From Erythrobacteraceae bacterium Alg239-R51 (lineage in GTDB: Bacteria > Pseudomonadota > Alphaproteobacteria > Sphingomonadales > Sphingomonadaceae): a DNA stretch of 64,000 nucleotides. The translations under genes and the position numbers were made by a program. Location: positions 362,208 through 426,207 of the forward strand of contig CAMZOI010000002.1 of assembly GCA_947331495.1 (NCBI GenBank). The letters run 5' to 3'. Positions 43,756 to 53,771 of the stretch are shown here, piece after piece. Positions within the stretch are counted from its first letter, which is position 1, and every line of letters starts with the position of its first letter. A model generated the notes under the pieces. That model worked only from the letters and a program-made list of their open reading frames with translations. It had not been told where the DNA came from and did no database searches.

Positions 43756-45432
43756 TTATTCGGCCGGAACGGAGGCTAGGGCGGGCTGAACGATGGGGCG
43801 GTCTTTTTCCGCATCGTAGGCAGCATCAGTCATAGGCGCCTCGTCCCTCAGGCGACCGGCCAGCGTCATCCAGACGTTGTACGACATGACAAAGGCGCCG
43901 GCGAGGTACATGCCACCGCCGACGGCGCGGATTACGTACATCGGATGAAGCGCGGCCACAGTGTCGACGAAGCTGTTCACGAGGTATCCATCCCCGCCAT
44001 ATTCGCGCCACATCAGCCCTTGAGTGATCCCTGCCACCCACATGCTGGCAGCGTAGAAAACGATGCCGAGCGTCGCGAGCCAGAAGTGCCAGTTTATCAT
44101 GCGCAGGGAATACATACGCTCGCGCTTCCACAGGCGAGGAACCAGGAAATAGACTGCTGCGAAGCTGATCAACCCGTTCCAGCCAAGCGCACCCGAATGG
44201 ACGTGGCCAATCGTCCAGTCCGTGTAGTGTGACAACGAGTTCACGGCCTTGATGCTGAGCATCGGCCCCTCGAAGGTTGCCATGCCGTAGAACGCCATCG
44301 CCATCACCATCATGCGGATGATGGGATCGGTGCGGATCTTGTCCCACGCCCCGTTGAGCGTCATGAGTCCGTTGATCATGCCGCCCCAGCTGGGCATCCA
44401 CAGGATGACGGAGAAAACCATTCCCAGCGTCTGCGCCCAGTCGGGCAGCGCCGTGTAATGCAGGTGATGCGGGCCGGCCCAGATATACAGGAAGATCAGC
44501 GACCAGAAGTGAATGATCGAAAGGCGATAGCTGTAAACCGGCCGCTCCGCCTGCTTCGGCACGAAGTAGTACATCATCGCCAAGAAGCCGGCGGTCAGAA
44601 AGAACCCCACCGCGTTGTGGCCGTACCACCACTGCGTCAGTGCGTCCTGCACCCCTGCGAAAGCGGAGTAGGACTGTGATCCGTTCAGAGCGACCGGAAC
44701 CGCCAGATTGTTCACGATATGCAGCATCGCGATGGTAATGATGAACGCAAGGTAGAACCAGTTTGCGACATAGATGTGCGGTTCGACTCTTCGGGCCAGC
44801 GTACCGACAAAGACGATCAAATAGGCGACCCAGACGATTGTCAGCCAGATGTCCACATACCACTCGGGTTCGGCATACTCGCGGCTCTGGGTAACGCCGA
44901 GCAGATACCCCGACGCAGCCAGAACTATGAACAGTTGGTAGCCCCAGAAGACAAACCGGGCGAGGCCGGGAAAGGCAAGTTGGGCCCGGCAGGTCCGTTG
45001 GACGACGTAGAAGCTGCTGGCGATGAGGATATTGCCACCGAAGGCGAAGACTACGGCGCTGGTGTGCAAGGGACGAACGCGTCCGAAATTGAAATACGGT
45101 TCAATATTGAGCTGCGGAAAAGCCATCTGCAAGGCGATGAACACACCCGCCAGCATGCCGATAATTGCCCAGAACATTGTCGCCAGGACACCCCAACGGA
45201 CCGGGTCGTCGTCATATCGCGAGAGGGTTTCCGGCATCCGGAAGAAGCTGCGCGCCCGGCTCATCGGATCGAACCGCGCGGCCGACATCCACATCAAAAC
45301 GAATGCGACGACGGCGATGATCGTCGCATGAGCTGCGAAGCCGGTGTCGCGCGCCGTCGCCGCTAGGATCAACGAGATTATGAGGACGCCGAACCATAGG
45401 CCCGCCCGCCCCAGGGCTGCTTCCGCCTGCAT
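43756..45432 (-). CDS. ccoN: cbb3-type cytochrome c oxidase subunit I (CcoN)
   Basis: A 558-residue haem-copper oxidase core subunit with at least 12 helices. Haem and copper ligands appear in [36 protein letters not shown] near residue 278, and [16 protein letters not shown] near 405. Such oxidases have very high oxygen affinity. GGAG precedes the ATG by six bases. First gene of the ccoNOQPGHIS operon, with an FNR box upstream. Confidence 0.97.
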   Translation of the reverse strand: MQAEAALGRAGLWFGVLIISLILAATARDTGFAAHATIIAVVAFVLMWMSAARFDPMSRARSFFRMPETLSRYDDDPVRWGVLATMFWAIIGMLAGVFIALQMAFPQLNIEPYFNFGRVRPLHTSAVVFAFGGNILIASSFYVVQRTCRAQLAFPGLARFVFWGYQLFIVLAASGYLLGVTQSREYAEPEWYVDIWLTIVWVAYLIVFVGTLARRVEPHIYVANWFYLAFIITIAMLHIVNNLAVPVALNGSQSYSAFAGVQDALTQWWYGHNAVGFFLTAGFLAMMYYFVPKQAERPVYSYRLSIIHFWSLIFLYIWAGPHHLHYTALPDWAQTLGMVFSVILWMPSWGGMINGLMTLNGAWDKIRTDPIIRMMVMAMAFYGMATFEGPMLSIKAVNSLSHYTDWTIGHVHSGALGWNGLISFAAVYFLVPRLWKRERMYSLRMINWHFWLATLGIVFYAASMWVAGITQGLMWREYGGDGYLVNSFVDTVAALHPMYVIRAVGGGMYLAGAFVMSYNVWMTLAGRLRDEAPMTDAAYDAEKDRPIVQPALASVPAE

Positions 45433-45486
45433 TAAAGACTCCGAATGGCTTTCCAGCGTCTCTATGGGGGCGCCACCGGGTCTGCA

Positions 45487-45500
45487 TTGACTCAGATCAA
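45487..45500. promoter_or_regulatory. FNR/FixK-type box upstream of ccoN
   Basis: TTGACTCAGATCAA fits TTGAY-N4-RTCAA exactly. Its centre is about 41 bases from a plausible transcription start near 45452, with a CATAGA -10-like element in between (reverse strand), the class II activation geometry. It explains oxygen control of the cco operon. Confidence 0.88.
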
Positions 45501-45513
45501 ATTGAAAAAAGAT

Positions 45514-46233
45514 TCAAGTAATACAGGAGACTAGCGCTGCACAATCGCGTAGTCGGACCGTGTCGAGGATTAAAATTTCCGATCGCCCCTGGGTTCGAAT
45601 AATGCCGCGATTGCGTAGTTCGGTGAGCTGACGACTGACCGTCTCGATGGTCAGCCCTAGACTGTCCGCGATCTCGCGACGAGACATGGGGAGGTTCAGC
45701 GAGATGATATCGCCTTGAGGCTCGCCGATCCTGTCCGCCATCGAAAGCAGGAAGCTGGCCATTCGCTCAGGCGCCGTTTTTCTTCCAAGAACCACCGATT
45801 TTTCGCGGGCCCGATCCAGCGCCAGAAGCGACCTGTTAAAGATCGCGCACGCTGCTTCACCGCTCTCGGTCGCCGCCTGCATGAATTCTTCTGCTGGAAA
45901 AGCGACCAGGCAACATCTGGTCAGAGCATGAAGCGCGTAATGCGCGTGCGAGGCCGGAGATAGGACGAGAAGGTCTCCTTCGAAGGCGAAACAGACGATC
46001 TGTTCGCGATCCACCCCGACATGAGCGACGAGTTTGGCGGCTCCAGTAGAAAGGAAGACCACCCATCTGTGGCCTTGTCCGTTCAGTTCTGCCATTTCTC
46101 CTTGCTCTACATCGTGGGAACGACCCAACGATTGCAAACGTGCCAACGACGACACTTGCAGATCGGGCGGTAGCAATGCTCTTGCGAAATGCTTGAACGG
46201 GTCGGCTTGCGACATGAGTTGAGATCCCGACAT
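45514..46233 (-). CDS. Crp/Fnr family regulator lacking the FNR cysteines (FixK-like)
   Basis: A 239-residue Crp/Fnr protein. The cNMP-like beta-roll is followed by a DNA-binding helix-turn-helix, SRREIADSLGLTIETVSRQLTEL near residue 185, whose E-x-x-x-R recognition helix fits TTGAT-type sites. The N-terminal cysteine cluster of FNR is missing, so it is not an Fe-S oxygen sensor; it resembles FixK. An FNR box lies 43 bases upstream of the first ATG. A second ATG at 46215 would leave a more normal leader. Confidence 0.9.
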   Translation of the reverse strand: MSGSQLMSQADPFKHFARALLPPDLQVSSLARLQSLGRSHDVEQGEMAELNGQGHRWVVFLSTGAAKLVAHVGVDREQIVCFAFEGDLLVLSPASHAHYALHALTRCCLVAFPAEEFMQAATESGEAACAIFNRSLLALDRAREKSVVLGRKTAPERMASFLLSMADRIGEPQGDIISLNLPMSRREIADSLGLTIETVSRQLTELRNRGIIRTQGRSEILILDTVRLRDCAALVSCIT

Positions 46234-46275
46234 ATCTTTGCGGAATCCCGATTGCAGTCGGACTGCAGCAATTCA

Positions 46276-46289
46276 TTGATTCAAGTCAA
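46276..46289. promoter_or_regulatory. FNR/FixK-type box upstream of the FixK-like gene
   Basis: TTGATTCAAGTCAA fits TTGAT-N4-RTCAA with a single departure from the perfect palindrome. It stands upstream of the cysteine-free regulator and suggests control by FnrL (encoded next to it) or autoregulation. Confidence 0.75.
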
Positions 46290-46350
46290 AAGGCAGTTTC
46301 AGGCTCGATGAACGCTCTCGATTTTTGACCGCCGTGCCGCGGTCTGGCGA

Positions 46351-47076
46351 CTATGCTGCCAAATCTTCCAGCACTTCTCGCTTGCAAATGGCTATATCCC
46401 TTCGACCGCGGATTTCGATAACGCCGTCCTCCCGCATCTTGGTGAATTGTCGGCTGACCGTCTCAATGGTGAGACCGAGAATGTCCGCGATCTGCTGGCG
46501 TGACATCGGAAGGTCGAACCGGTCCGGATCCGTCTCGAGGAAATTGTCGCAGGTCGTGGCGACGGATCGCTCGCCGATTTCCAATAGAAGTGTCGCCAGT
46601 CTTTCTTCGGCATTCATTCGACCAAGGAGCAGCATCCAGCGCCGGGTCCGGTCGAGTTCGCCCAGCGTGCGTTCGAGTAACTTGTGCTCAAGTCTTGAAT
46701 GATCGAGCGCGAAGCGCTCGAAATCGGAACGCAGGAACACGCAGACCACAGTGTCGGAAATGGCCTCCGCATTGTAGGGAGTCGTATCGCCGAAGGGGCG
46801 GCCAAGGAAGTCGGACGGATAGGCAAGGCCGAGTATCTGCTCGCGACCGTCGCTCGTCCGGGTGGAGAGTTTCATGATTCCGGATACGACGTTGGCGACG
46901 AACACCGCCTCATCGCCTTCCCACAAAAGGGTTTCGCCAACTTCAAGACGCCTTCGCCGGCCAATCTTGTTGAGCAAGTTTATCTCGTCGTCTTCAAGAT
47001 CGGCACAGATTGCCCGGTTCCGGACCGAGCAGGCTTGGCAGAAATTGAGCTCGTTTTCGGGTGCGGGCGCTTCCAT
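46351..47076 (-). CDS. fnrL: FnrL-type oxygen-sensing transcriptional regulator
   Basis: A 241-residue FNR homologue. The N-terminal cluster NFCQACSVRNRAIC (CxxCx7C) plus a later cysteine (TVVCVF) should bind the [4Fe-4S] oxygen sensor. The helix-turn-helix SRQQIADILGLTIETVSRQFTKM has the TTGAT-reading pattern. It activates cco, hemN and related genes when oxygen is low. I start at the ATG 47074-47076; a GTG three codons upstream is possible. Confidence 0.94.
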   Translation of the reverse strand: MEAPAPENELNFCQACSVRNRAICADLEDDEINLLNKIGRRRRLEVGETLLWEGDEAVFVANVVSGIMKLSTRTSDGREQILGLAYPSDFLGRPFGDTTPYNAEAISDTVVCVFLRSDFERFALDHSRLEHKLLERTLGELDRTRRWMLLLGRMNAEERLATLLLEIGERSVATTCDNFLETDPDRFDLPMSRQQIADILGLTIETVSRQFTKMREDGVIEIRGRRDIAICKREVLEDLAA

Positions 47077-47209
47077 GATCCACACCTAGGCTTCGCTTGT
47101 CAGCTTTCCAAGCGCCCTTCTGTTTCAGGACGGTTCGAACAAGTACTGCCAATCGGAATGGCGTCATTTTTCGCTGCAAATCGAGTTGCGTAAAGCCGAG
47201 CGGCCGCAG

Positions 47210-48925
47210 TTATCGTTCCCGCTGAATGCGACGTTGAATCGCATCGTCGTCGATTCCGCAGCGTTCTAAAACATGAGCGGCGAGCTGGAGGCTTGCTTCG
47301 ACGGTCTCGGGAACAGCAGCCGTCGCGCCTTTGTCGATCAGGCGATCCGCCTGTTCCTGGTCCCGCGCTCGCACGAATAGGGGGATATGATTTGCAGCTT
47401 CGCGCATGCGTCCGGTCAGGTTCTCCGTTCTCTTTTCATCATTGAGCGTAACAACCAGCGCGCTCGCATGGTCAATTCTCGCAGCCCGTAGAACGTCTAT
47501 TTGCGACGCGTCGCCAAAACGTACGGGCAGTCCAGCAGAAATCGCCTGCGATGCAACGTGCGGATCCTTGTCAATCGCGAGGTATCGAACACCCTCCCGA
47601 TCCAGCAGGGAGGCGATCATATGACCAACTCTTCCAAAACCCGCGATAATTACATGCCCCTCAAGCTCCGAGGCTTGATCGTCGGTCTTCGATTGATCGG
47701 CGCCGATGCGTCTCTGCTCAATCCTGCTCGCCAGTTTTCGGGCGATTCCGGCGAGCGTTGGTGTCAGAACCATGGTAAGGCTCGCGACGATCAGCATGAA
47801 CTGTCCAGTCTCTTGCGGTAGCAAGTCCAGCGACATGGCCAGTCCCACCACAATGAAGGCGAACTCACCTGCCTGCGCGAGCAGCAAGCCAGCTTCCACC
47901 GCGCGATGAAGCGGGGCTTTCCACAACAGGAACAGGCCAACGTTCAACGCGGCCTTTACCGCGACAAGGCCGCCCACAGAAGCGACAAGCCAGAACGGCT
48001 CTTCTGCCAGGACCCTCCAGTCGATGCCCATGCCGACAGACGTGAAGAACAAGCCCAGCATGAGTCCCTTGAACGGCTCTATATCAACTTCGACCTGATG
48101 CCGGAATTCGGTCTCGGCTATCAGCAGCCCTGCCAGAAAAGCCCCAAGTGCCATCGACAGACCCACCGCGCCGGTAGTGGCTGCAGTGCCGAGCGCGACC
48201 AAGAGGATCATCGCCATGAACGCTTCGCGACTTCCGGTTCGCGCGACCGTCTGGAACAGGGGGCGTAGCAACAGGCGCCCTACGGCGTAGATGACGACCA
48301 CCGTTACCACGGCTTCCGCCAGCGCAAGTGCCAGTCCGCCCAACACTCCTTCCCCGGCTGAAACAGTGCCCAGAACGCCTACAGCGAACAAGATCGGAAC
48401 CACCGCCAGATCCTGCATGAGCAGGACGGAAAACGCCGAGCGCCCCACCGGCGTGCTGAGCCTGCTCTTTTCCACCAGCAATTGCGTGACAATGGCCGTG
48501 GATGAAAGAGCAAGACAGGCGCCCAGAACAAGCGCTGCGGCAGCGCTGTTCCCCCATGCATAAGCGATCCCGCCAATCAGCATTCCGGTCAGGATGATCT
48601 GCGCGCTACCCAAACCGAAGACGAGGCGACGCATCGACCATAGCCGATCAAGCGACAACTCGAGCCCGATGGTGAAGAGAAGAAAGACGACGCCGATTTC
48701 GGCAAGAGCGCGAACGCCGTCGAGGTCGTCGATGACGAGGAACGCGACGAACGGAACATCGTCCGCGAACAGTCCCAAACCATACGGCCCGATCAGTCCC
48801 CCGATCAGGAGATAGCCAAGAACCGGGCTCACCCTGCGCTGCAACAGGGGTACCGCGAAACCTGCGACAACCAGGAACACGATCGCCTCGCGCAGGTAGG
48901 GAATGTGCAGTTGCGATTCCATCAT
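47210..48925 (-). CDS. Cation:proton antiporter, CPA2/KefB type
   Basis: A 571-residue antiporter with about 12 helices (residues 1-385) and a C-terminal RCK/TrkA-N domain. Conserved parts: RRVSPVLGYLLIGGLIGPYGL, the family's LGACLALSSTAIVTQLL, and the NAD-binding GHVIIAGFGRVGHMIASLL near residue 418. The family exchanges K+ or Na+ for H+ and is often gated by glutathione adducts (KefB/KefC). No kefF/kefG partner gene is nearby. Divergent from the universal stress protein gene. Confidence 0.92.
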   Translation of the reverse strand: MMESQLHIPYLREAIVFLVVAGFAVPLLQRRVSPVLGYLLIGGLIGPYGLGLFADDVPFVAFLVIDDLDGVRALAEIGVVFLLFTIGLELSLDRLWSMRRLVFGLGSAQIILTGMLIGGIAYAWGNSAAAALVLGACLALSSTAIVTQLLVEKSRLSTPVGRSAFSVLLMQDLAVVPILFAVGVLGTVSAGEGVLGGLALALAEAVVTVVVIYAVGRLLLRPLFQTVARTGSREAFMAMILLVALGTAATTGAVGLSMALGAFLAGLLIAETEFRHQVEVDIEPFKGLMLGLFFTSVGMGIDWRVLAEEPFWLVASVGGLVAVKAALNVGLFLLWKAPLHRAVEAGLLLAQAGEFAFIVVGLAMSLDLLPQETGQFMLIVASLTMVLTPTLAGIARKLASRIEQRRIGADQSKTDDQASELEGHVIIAGFGRVGHMIASLLDREGVRYLAIDKDPHVASQAISAGLPVRFGDASQIDVLRAARIDHASALVVTLNDEKRTENLTGRMREAANHIPLFVRARDQEQADRLIDKGATAAVPETVEASLQLAAHVLERCGIDDDAIQRRIQRER

Positions 48926-49046
48926 GCCAACCTCTCCAAACCAGGCGAGTTTGTCGAGACAGGATTGCCCTTGCGCCTTGTTTCACGCGTTCACGGGTGC
49001 TAAATTTTGTTGGAAAACCAAGAACTGCTAACAAACGAGAGGCGCA

Positions 49047-49871
49047 ATGAGCGGAAAGATTGTTGTCGGAACCGATTTTCGGGCAGAAGCCGATCGAGCG
49101 ATCGACAGGGCCCTGAAACTTGGAGAAGAGTGGGACGCAGAAGTGGTTCTCGTCCATGCCCTCGATCCGACGCTGGGCGATCCACCGTCAAGGGGCGAAC
49201 TTGACCGCCGCATGCGCTCCGTTCTTCCGGACCCCGAAGCAAAGATAACCTTCCGATATCCTCTGGAACGCGCCGACCTAGCAATTGCGAGCGTCGCTAA
49301 AGAGGAGGACGCCAGCCTGACCGTGCTCGGCGTCGCGCGGTTCAACAGCATGAAGGACTTCCTTCTTGGAACCGCAGTCGATTACGTGATTCGCCATTCG
49401 CAGGTCCCAACCTTGGTGGTCAAGAAGAGGCCGGTGAAGCCTTATCGTCGTATCGCTTGCGCGACGGATTTCTACCCCCCTTCCCGACAAGCACTGGAAA
49501 CAGCTGCGGATCTTTTCCCCGATGCGACTTTCGAACTGATCCACGCCTATCACGTCCCTTTCGAAGGATGGCAAAAGGCGGAATACGTCCGCAAGGATGT
49601 CGAAAAAGCCGAACGCAAGGTCTTCGATGAATTCATGACCGAGCTACGCCCGGAGACGCGAGATCGGGTCACCCCCCGTCTGGTGTACGGCAGCCCGGGC
49701 GGCGCTTTGCGCAAGGATATACGGGAAAGCGAAGCTGATCTGCTGGTCTTGGGCACGCACGGAGAGTCGGCTCTTCGACATGCTACCATAGGCAGCACAG
49801 CCAACGAACTGCTTCGCAGCCTTCCGATCGATACCTTGGTCGTCAAGGGCGGAGGAAAAGCCAGCACTTGA
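49047..49871 (+). CDS. Universal stress protein, tandem UspA domains
   Basis: A 274-residue protein with two UspA domains. The first starts KIVVGTDFRAEADRAIDRA; the second starts RIACATDFYPPSRQALETA near residue 135. The ATP-binding pattern G-x2-G-x9-G-S/T is clear in the C-terminal half (LGTHGESALRHATIGSTANELL) and weaker in the first (LGVARFNSMKDFLLGTAVDYV). A ribosome-binding site ACGAGAGG precedes the ATG. The location next to fnrL and the KefB-like gene fits a low-oxygen stress role. Confidence 0.92.
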   Translation: MSGKIVVGTDFRAEADRAIDRALKLGEEWDAEVVLVHALDPTLGDPPSRGELDRRMRSVLPDPEAKITFRYPLERADLAIASVAKEEDASLTVLGVARFNSMKDFLLGTAVDYVIRHSQVPTLVVKKRPVKPYRRIACATDFYPPSRQALETAADLFPDATFELIHAYHVPFEGWQKAEYVRKDVEKAERKVFDEFMTELRPETRDRVTPRLVYGSPGGALRKDIRESEADLLVLGTHGESALRHATIGSTANELLRSLPIDTLVVKGGGKAST

Positions 49872-50098
49872 GGAACTGCTATCGCTTTTGCCGCATCCGC
49901 GTTCTCGAGCTCCGATACCGAAGACCATCGGTAAACTGTTTCAACAACAAACGGCCACTTTCGGTATCTCGGCAACCCATTTTGGACTGTCCGAAACTGG
50001 CCCAAACGCAGGCTTAAAGAGAAGTCATGGCCTCAATCGCTTTTGCACTACCTTTAGCGATATTGTGTCTTACGCTGCGAAGGTAACTGACCGCACGC

Positions 50099-51070
50099 TC
50101 ATTCATTCACGCCAAGGAACTGCGCCAGCTCGGTCCAGTTATTGGCAACGTAAGAACGCCCGTCGCCGATAGCTTGCGCGATCAAAGTGGGCTCGAAATC
50201 CAGCGTATCATACAGGTCGCGTTCCGGTTCAATCACCATTGTGGGGACCAATCGGAAGCGTGAGACTTCGTCGTCGAATGGTCGCATGACTCGCTCGATT
50301 TGGGCAGCATCCAATCCTGCTGCTTGTAACTCGCTGCGCTGATGTGTGCGCGCTGTCAGAAGGCGGTTGATGAGGTTTACGTTTTTAAGGTCATTGGTCG
50401 AAACTTCGTTCGACTGGATCTCGACCGAGCGCAGCCCGATATCTACCAAGCTTGCATACGGCTTTGGCGTAGCTGGTGTTGATTGGGCGGAGGCGCGGAT
50501 TACCAGCACAGCACGCGGCCGTTCCTTGAGCGCGGCGTCCAGCGGCGTCACATCACGCACACCGCCATCAACCCACTGCTCTTCATTCCCATGCGCATCG
50601 CGCGATTTCAGCGGCGGAAAGAAGAATGGCATGGCGCTACTGGCATAAACCCAGTTGGCTATGCCGTCGGCGTTCTCGGCAACTATCCGCAGCTCGCCTG
50701 TGGTGATATTGACCACCGCAATGCGCAAGCACTTGCCGGTCGCGCGGATCTTGGCATCGTCGATGGCTTCGTCCAGCAAGGAGCGCAGAGGCCCAACACT
50801 GTAAATGGAGGATTTGCCAAGCAAGATAGCCCACAGCGTGCCCGCGCGCTTACGGTAGATATCGCCAGGACCGCGTAGTGCGCTCCAGAAATTCACGAGT
50901 TGACCGATATCGTCCTGTGCGACGGCGGCAGCCTGAATCGCTCCGGTTGAGGTGCCGACGCAGGTTTCGAAACTGACGCCGCGTTCCCGGATCAGCGCGT
51001 CGAGCACACCGACCTGAAACGCACCCTTCGCGCCGCCTCCGCTGAGTACAACCGCAAGTCCGCCAGCCAT
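50099..51070 (-). CDS. Patatin-like phospholipase
   Basis: A 323-residue patatin-domain protein from the ATG at 51068-51070. The oxyanion loop VVLSGGGAKGAFQVG is at residue 7, the nucleophile elbow GTSTGAIQ near 42 (GxSxG), and the catalytic aspartate in WVDGGVRD near 185 (DGG/A). It should hydrolyse acyl-lipids. It is in frame with the upstream terminase remnant (open from 51919), so a fused 593-residue reading frame exists, but the patatin domain starts right at its own Met. Likely cargo of a former prophage; the true partners are unknown. Confidence 0.88.
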   Translation of the reverse strand: MAGGLAVVLSGGGAKGAFQVGVLDALIRERGVSFETCVGTSTGAIQAAAVAQDDIGQLVNFWSALRGPGDIYRKRAGTLWAILLGKSSIYSVGPLRSLLDEAIDDAKIRATGKCLRIAVVNITTGELRIVAENADGIANWVYASSAMPFFFPPLKSRDAHGNEEQWVDGGVRDVTPLDAALKERPRAVLVIRASAQSTPATPKPYASLVDIGLRSVEIQSNEVSTNDLKNVNLINRLLTARTHQRSELQAAGLDAAQIERVMRPFDDEVSRFRLVPTMVIEPERDLYDTLDFEPTLIAQAIGDGRSYVANNWTELAQFLGVNE

Positions 51071-51919
51071 AGGATCGCTCTCGTTGCAAGGTTCTCTGCG
51101 CCGAGTTGTACACCACATTGGGCCATCTCGCGAATCTGCTGAGTCCGCGCGCGGACTGTCTGCCATCGCAGTGTCCCAGCTCTGCACGATTGACTGGTAC
51201 CGCTCACGCGGCGGTGCGTCCTCGTAGGTCAGGATACGGTTCCATACGATGAGAGCGCTCCCGAGCGGTGTCGAGTTCTGCTGATACTGCGCCTGGAAGG
51301 TGGGTCCGCCCAGCCCGGCGCGGATCTCGTCCAGCACGCTTTTGGGTTCAGTCGTTGGCTCGAGCAGATCACCCGGCTCGTGGCGGAACATGCGGCCATT
51401 CGAAAGCGTATAGTCCTGCGTCTCTCCGAAAATCGCCGGCAGGTTGAGATACGTGTATTCACCAAGTCCAAGCAGGTAACCGGCAAGGTCATCTTCATGG
51501 AGCCACTGCTGGATTGCTATGATTGACCCGTTACGCTTGTCGTTGAGACGGCTAAGCAGCGTGTTGCCATAGAAGTCCTGCGCGAGAGCTCGTTCCACCG
51601 GCGAGCGCGCGTTTTCGCCCTTCATGAGATCGTCGATGATGATCATGTCGCCGCCGATCCCGGTGAGCGCGCTGCCGAGCGAGGTCGCATAGCGAAGCCC
51701 GTTCTGCGCGGTTTTCATTTCCGAAGCAGTGTCGCGCACGATGCTGGCCGCCGAACGGGGAAAGACCTGTGCATACCACGGCGAGCGCATGACGGTCCGG
51801 AACTGGGCTGCATACTCGAGCGAGAGATCCTGGCCGTAGCTCAACGAGATGGTTCGCCGGGTCGGGTCATGACCCAGCACCCATGCAGGAAGTGCGATGG
51901 AAGCGGCGATGGGTGCGAC
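51071..51919 (-). pseudogene. Phage terminase large subunit, truncated at both ends
   Basis: The reading frame encodes the middle of a large terminase (Terminase_6 type): ISLSYGQDLSLEYAAQF, SPWYAQVFPR, DMIIIDDLMKGENARSP and IIAIQQWLHEDDLAGYLL are all conserved. The Walker A ATPase part before this is cut off by a stop at 51920-51922, and the nuclease part breaks off after IVQSWDTAMADS, about 30 codons before the patatin Met. No other head or tail genes are nearby. A prophage relic. Confidence 0.85.
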
Positions 51920-51976
51920 TTAGAGGCGCGTTGCCGTACTGAACTTAGATACCGACCCCGGCTGCCCAATCCGTTA

Positions 51977-53566
51977 TCACGGGCCGAGGTCACTGATGTG
52001 GGTTTCCAGCGTGGGCGACTGGCGCGGTTCGTATCCGAGCGCTTCGGCAACCCGGTCGTCCCAGCCGTAAGGGTCGGTGCGGAAGCGCAATTTGCCTGAA
52101 GGCTCGACGAAAGCCGTATGATAGAGCAGCCGAACTGGAATGTTTTGAGGGATCTCGACGAAGGTTTCTTCGCCGCTCGCCCGCGCCTGATTGAATTCGG
52201 TTGACACGCCCGCCTCCCGGGCCAGCATGCGGGCGAATTCCGGTGCGTTGTGAACCCTTATGCAACCGTGGCTGAGGTGGCGCTGGTTGCGATCAAAGAG
52301 CTGCTCGGCCGGAGTGTCGTGAAGATAGATCGCATGATCGTTCTGCATGTCGAACTTGACGACACCCAGCGCGTTTTCCGGACCCGGGAGCTGGACAATC
52401 CAGCCGTCGCGCCGGACCATATTATTCCGCCGCAGATAACCGGGACCGCGACGCTGTATTTCTTCTTCCTCGATCGATTTGGGAACCGTCCAGGTCGGAT
52501 TTGCAACCAGGCGGTAGATTGGCGATCCGAGCTGCGGCGTTTCCCATCCTGGCTGGCCCACCACGACCACGCGCCGGTCGCGGTGTTCGCCGTCCCGATA
52601 ATAATCCAGTGCAGCCGCAGCGATGTTCACATCGATGCGTGTGTCGGGCTGGTTTCGTTCGAGCCAGCGCCGCCGCTCCATGTTGACCGCGAGCAGCCGC
52701 GACCGTTCCTCGGCTCCGGTGTTGAGGACTTTAAGCGTATCGGGACCGACTACGCCATCCGCCGCAATCCCGAAATCCTGCTGCATGTCCTCTACCGCAC
52801 GTGCCAGTTCGTCTGTATAGCGACCTGTCTGGCCCTGCTGCGTAGTCGGCTGGCGAGGGCCTTCCGCCCGGGCGAGATAGCCGTTGCTTCGAAGAACCTG
52901 CGCGATCTGCGGCACGCGCGGATCGCTATCGCCTTCGCGGATCAGTTCCCCGCTTCCGATGGTCCTGCCATCGCTCCCCGCTGCGCGTTCGGCCAATCGT
53001 AGATATGCGCTGGAAAGGGCGCGATACTCGGGAGTGGAAGGTGCCAGTCCTTCGATCCATTCGCCCGCGCGTTTGTCTGTTACAGCCTGGCTCAGCCCGC
53101 TAACCAGATCGAAACTGGGTCGCGGCAGGGTGTAGATTGCGAACAGTTCGTTCGGGTCCGCCTTTCCGTCGGCCAGCGTATCGGCGAGGTCGAGCGCCGC
53201 CCAAGTGAGAGCGGCTTCGCGCGCGACTGGGCCGCTCGCATCCTCGACCGATCCGATATAATCGCCGGGGTCCAGCCCGTGCCGGCCTGCGCCCCGCAAG
53301 GCCTCGACCAGGTCCGGCGCAGTCTCGCTCGTCCATGCCGGTTTCCAGTTTCGATCTCGGTAGAACTGTCGCACGCGGTCGTCGGAGACCGCCGCTTTCA
53401 ATTCGGACTCGTTGACAGCTTCGGGGTCGACCATGGAAGCGGCCTCGACCTGGCTTTCCGAGCTCATCTCCGAATGGTTTGTTTGTGTCGTATCCTGGCC
53501 TGCGTTACCGCATGCTGCCACAAGCGCCAGCGCTGCGGTCGATCCTATCGCAAAATTCCTGTTCAC
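51977..53566 (-). CDS. L,D-transpeptidase lipoprotein (YcbB/LdtD type)
   Basis: A 529-residue protein starting at the GTG 53566: NRNFAIGSTAALALVAACGN is a lipoprotein signal with lipobox VAAC. The domains are an N-terminal scaffold (residues 60-260), a peptidoglycan-binding motif (DDELARAVEDMQQDFG-like with VGPDTLKVLN near 290) and the YkuD domain with HLSHGCIRVHNAPEFA near 430, where Cys is the nucleophile. It forms 3-3 crosslinks in peptidoglycan and can attach proteins. It is divergent from the M15 peptidase gene, a paired cell-wall locus. Confidence 0.93.
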   Translation of the reverse strand: MNRNFAIGSTAALALVAACGNAGQDTTQTNHSEMSSESQVEAASMVDPEAVNESELKAAVSDDRVRQFYRDRNWKPAWTSETAPDLVEALRGAGRHGLDPGDYIGSVEDASGPVAREAALTWAALDLADTLADGKADPNELFAIYTLPRPSFDLVSGLSQAVTDKRAGEWIEGLAPSTPEYRALSSAYLRLAERAAGSDGRTIGSGELIREGDSDPRVPQIAQVLRSNGYLARAEGPRQPTTQQGQTGRYTDELARAVEDMQQDFGIAADGVVGPDTLKVLNTGAEERSRLLAVNMERRRWLERNQPDTRIDVNIAAAALDYYRDGEHRDRRVVVVGQPGWETPQLGSPIYRLVANPTWTVPKSIEEEEIQRRGPGYLRRNNMVRRDGWIVQLPGPENALGVVKFDMQNDHAIYLHDTPAEQLFDRNQRHLSHGCIRVHNAPEFARMLAREAGVSTEFNQARASGEETFVEIPQNIPVRLLYHTAFVEPSGKLRFRTDPYGWDDRVAEALGYEPRQSPTLETHISDLGP

Positions 53567-53771
53567 TTGATCTTCTTCTGTCTGCTGCAATTGCCTTTCC
53601 GCCTCAACGCCCTGCAAGCCTCTGCGGTCCGAGAAATTTCGGGAGGACTAAGTTTTCGGGGCTCGCTGCTCGCTTCGTGCATTTTCGTGAACCCAGCCGG
53701 TTCCCATGCGTTGGTTTTACGAGATAATATTTGCAGGCAGGAGAATTCTGTCGAATTACGAGGCAAGACAT

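Noticed and set aside
50099..51880. 593-residue reading frame as one real terminase-patatin protein
   Set aside because: The patatin domain begins exactly at an internal Met, and the terminase part lacks both its Walker A and most of its nuclease domain, so it is treated as a pseudogene followed by a complete gene.
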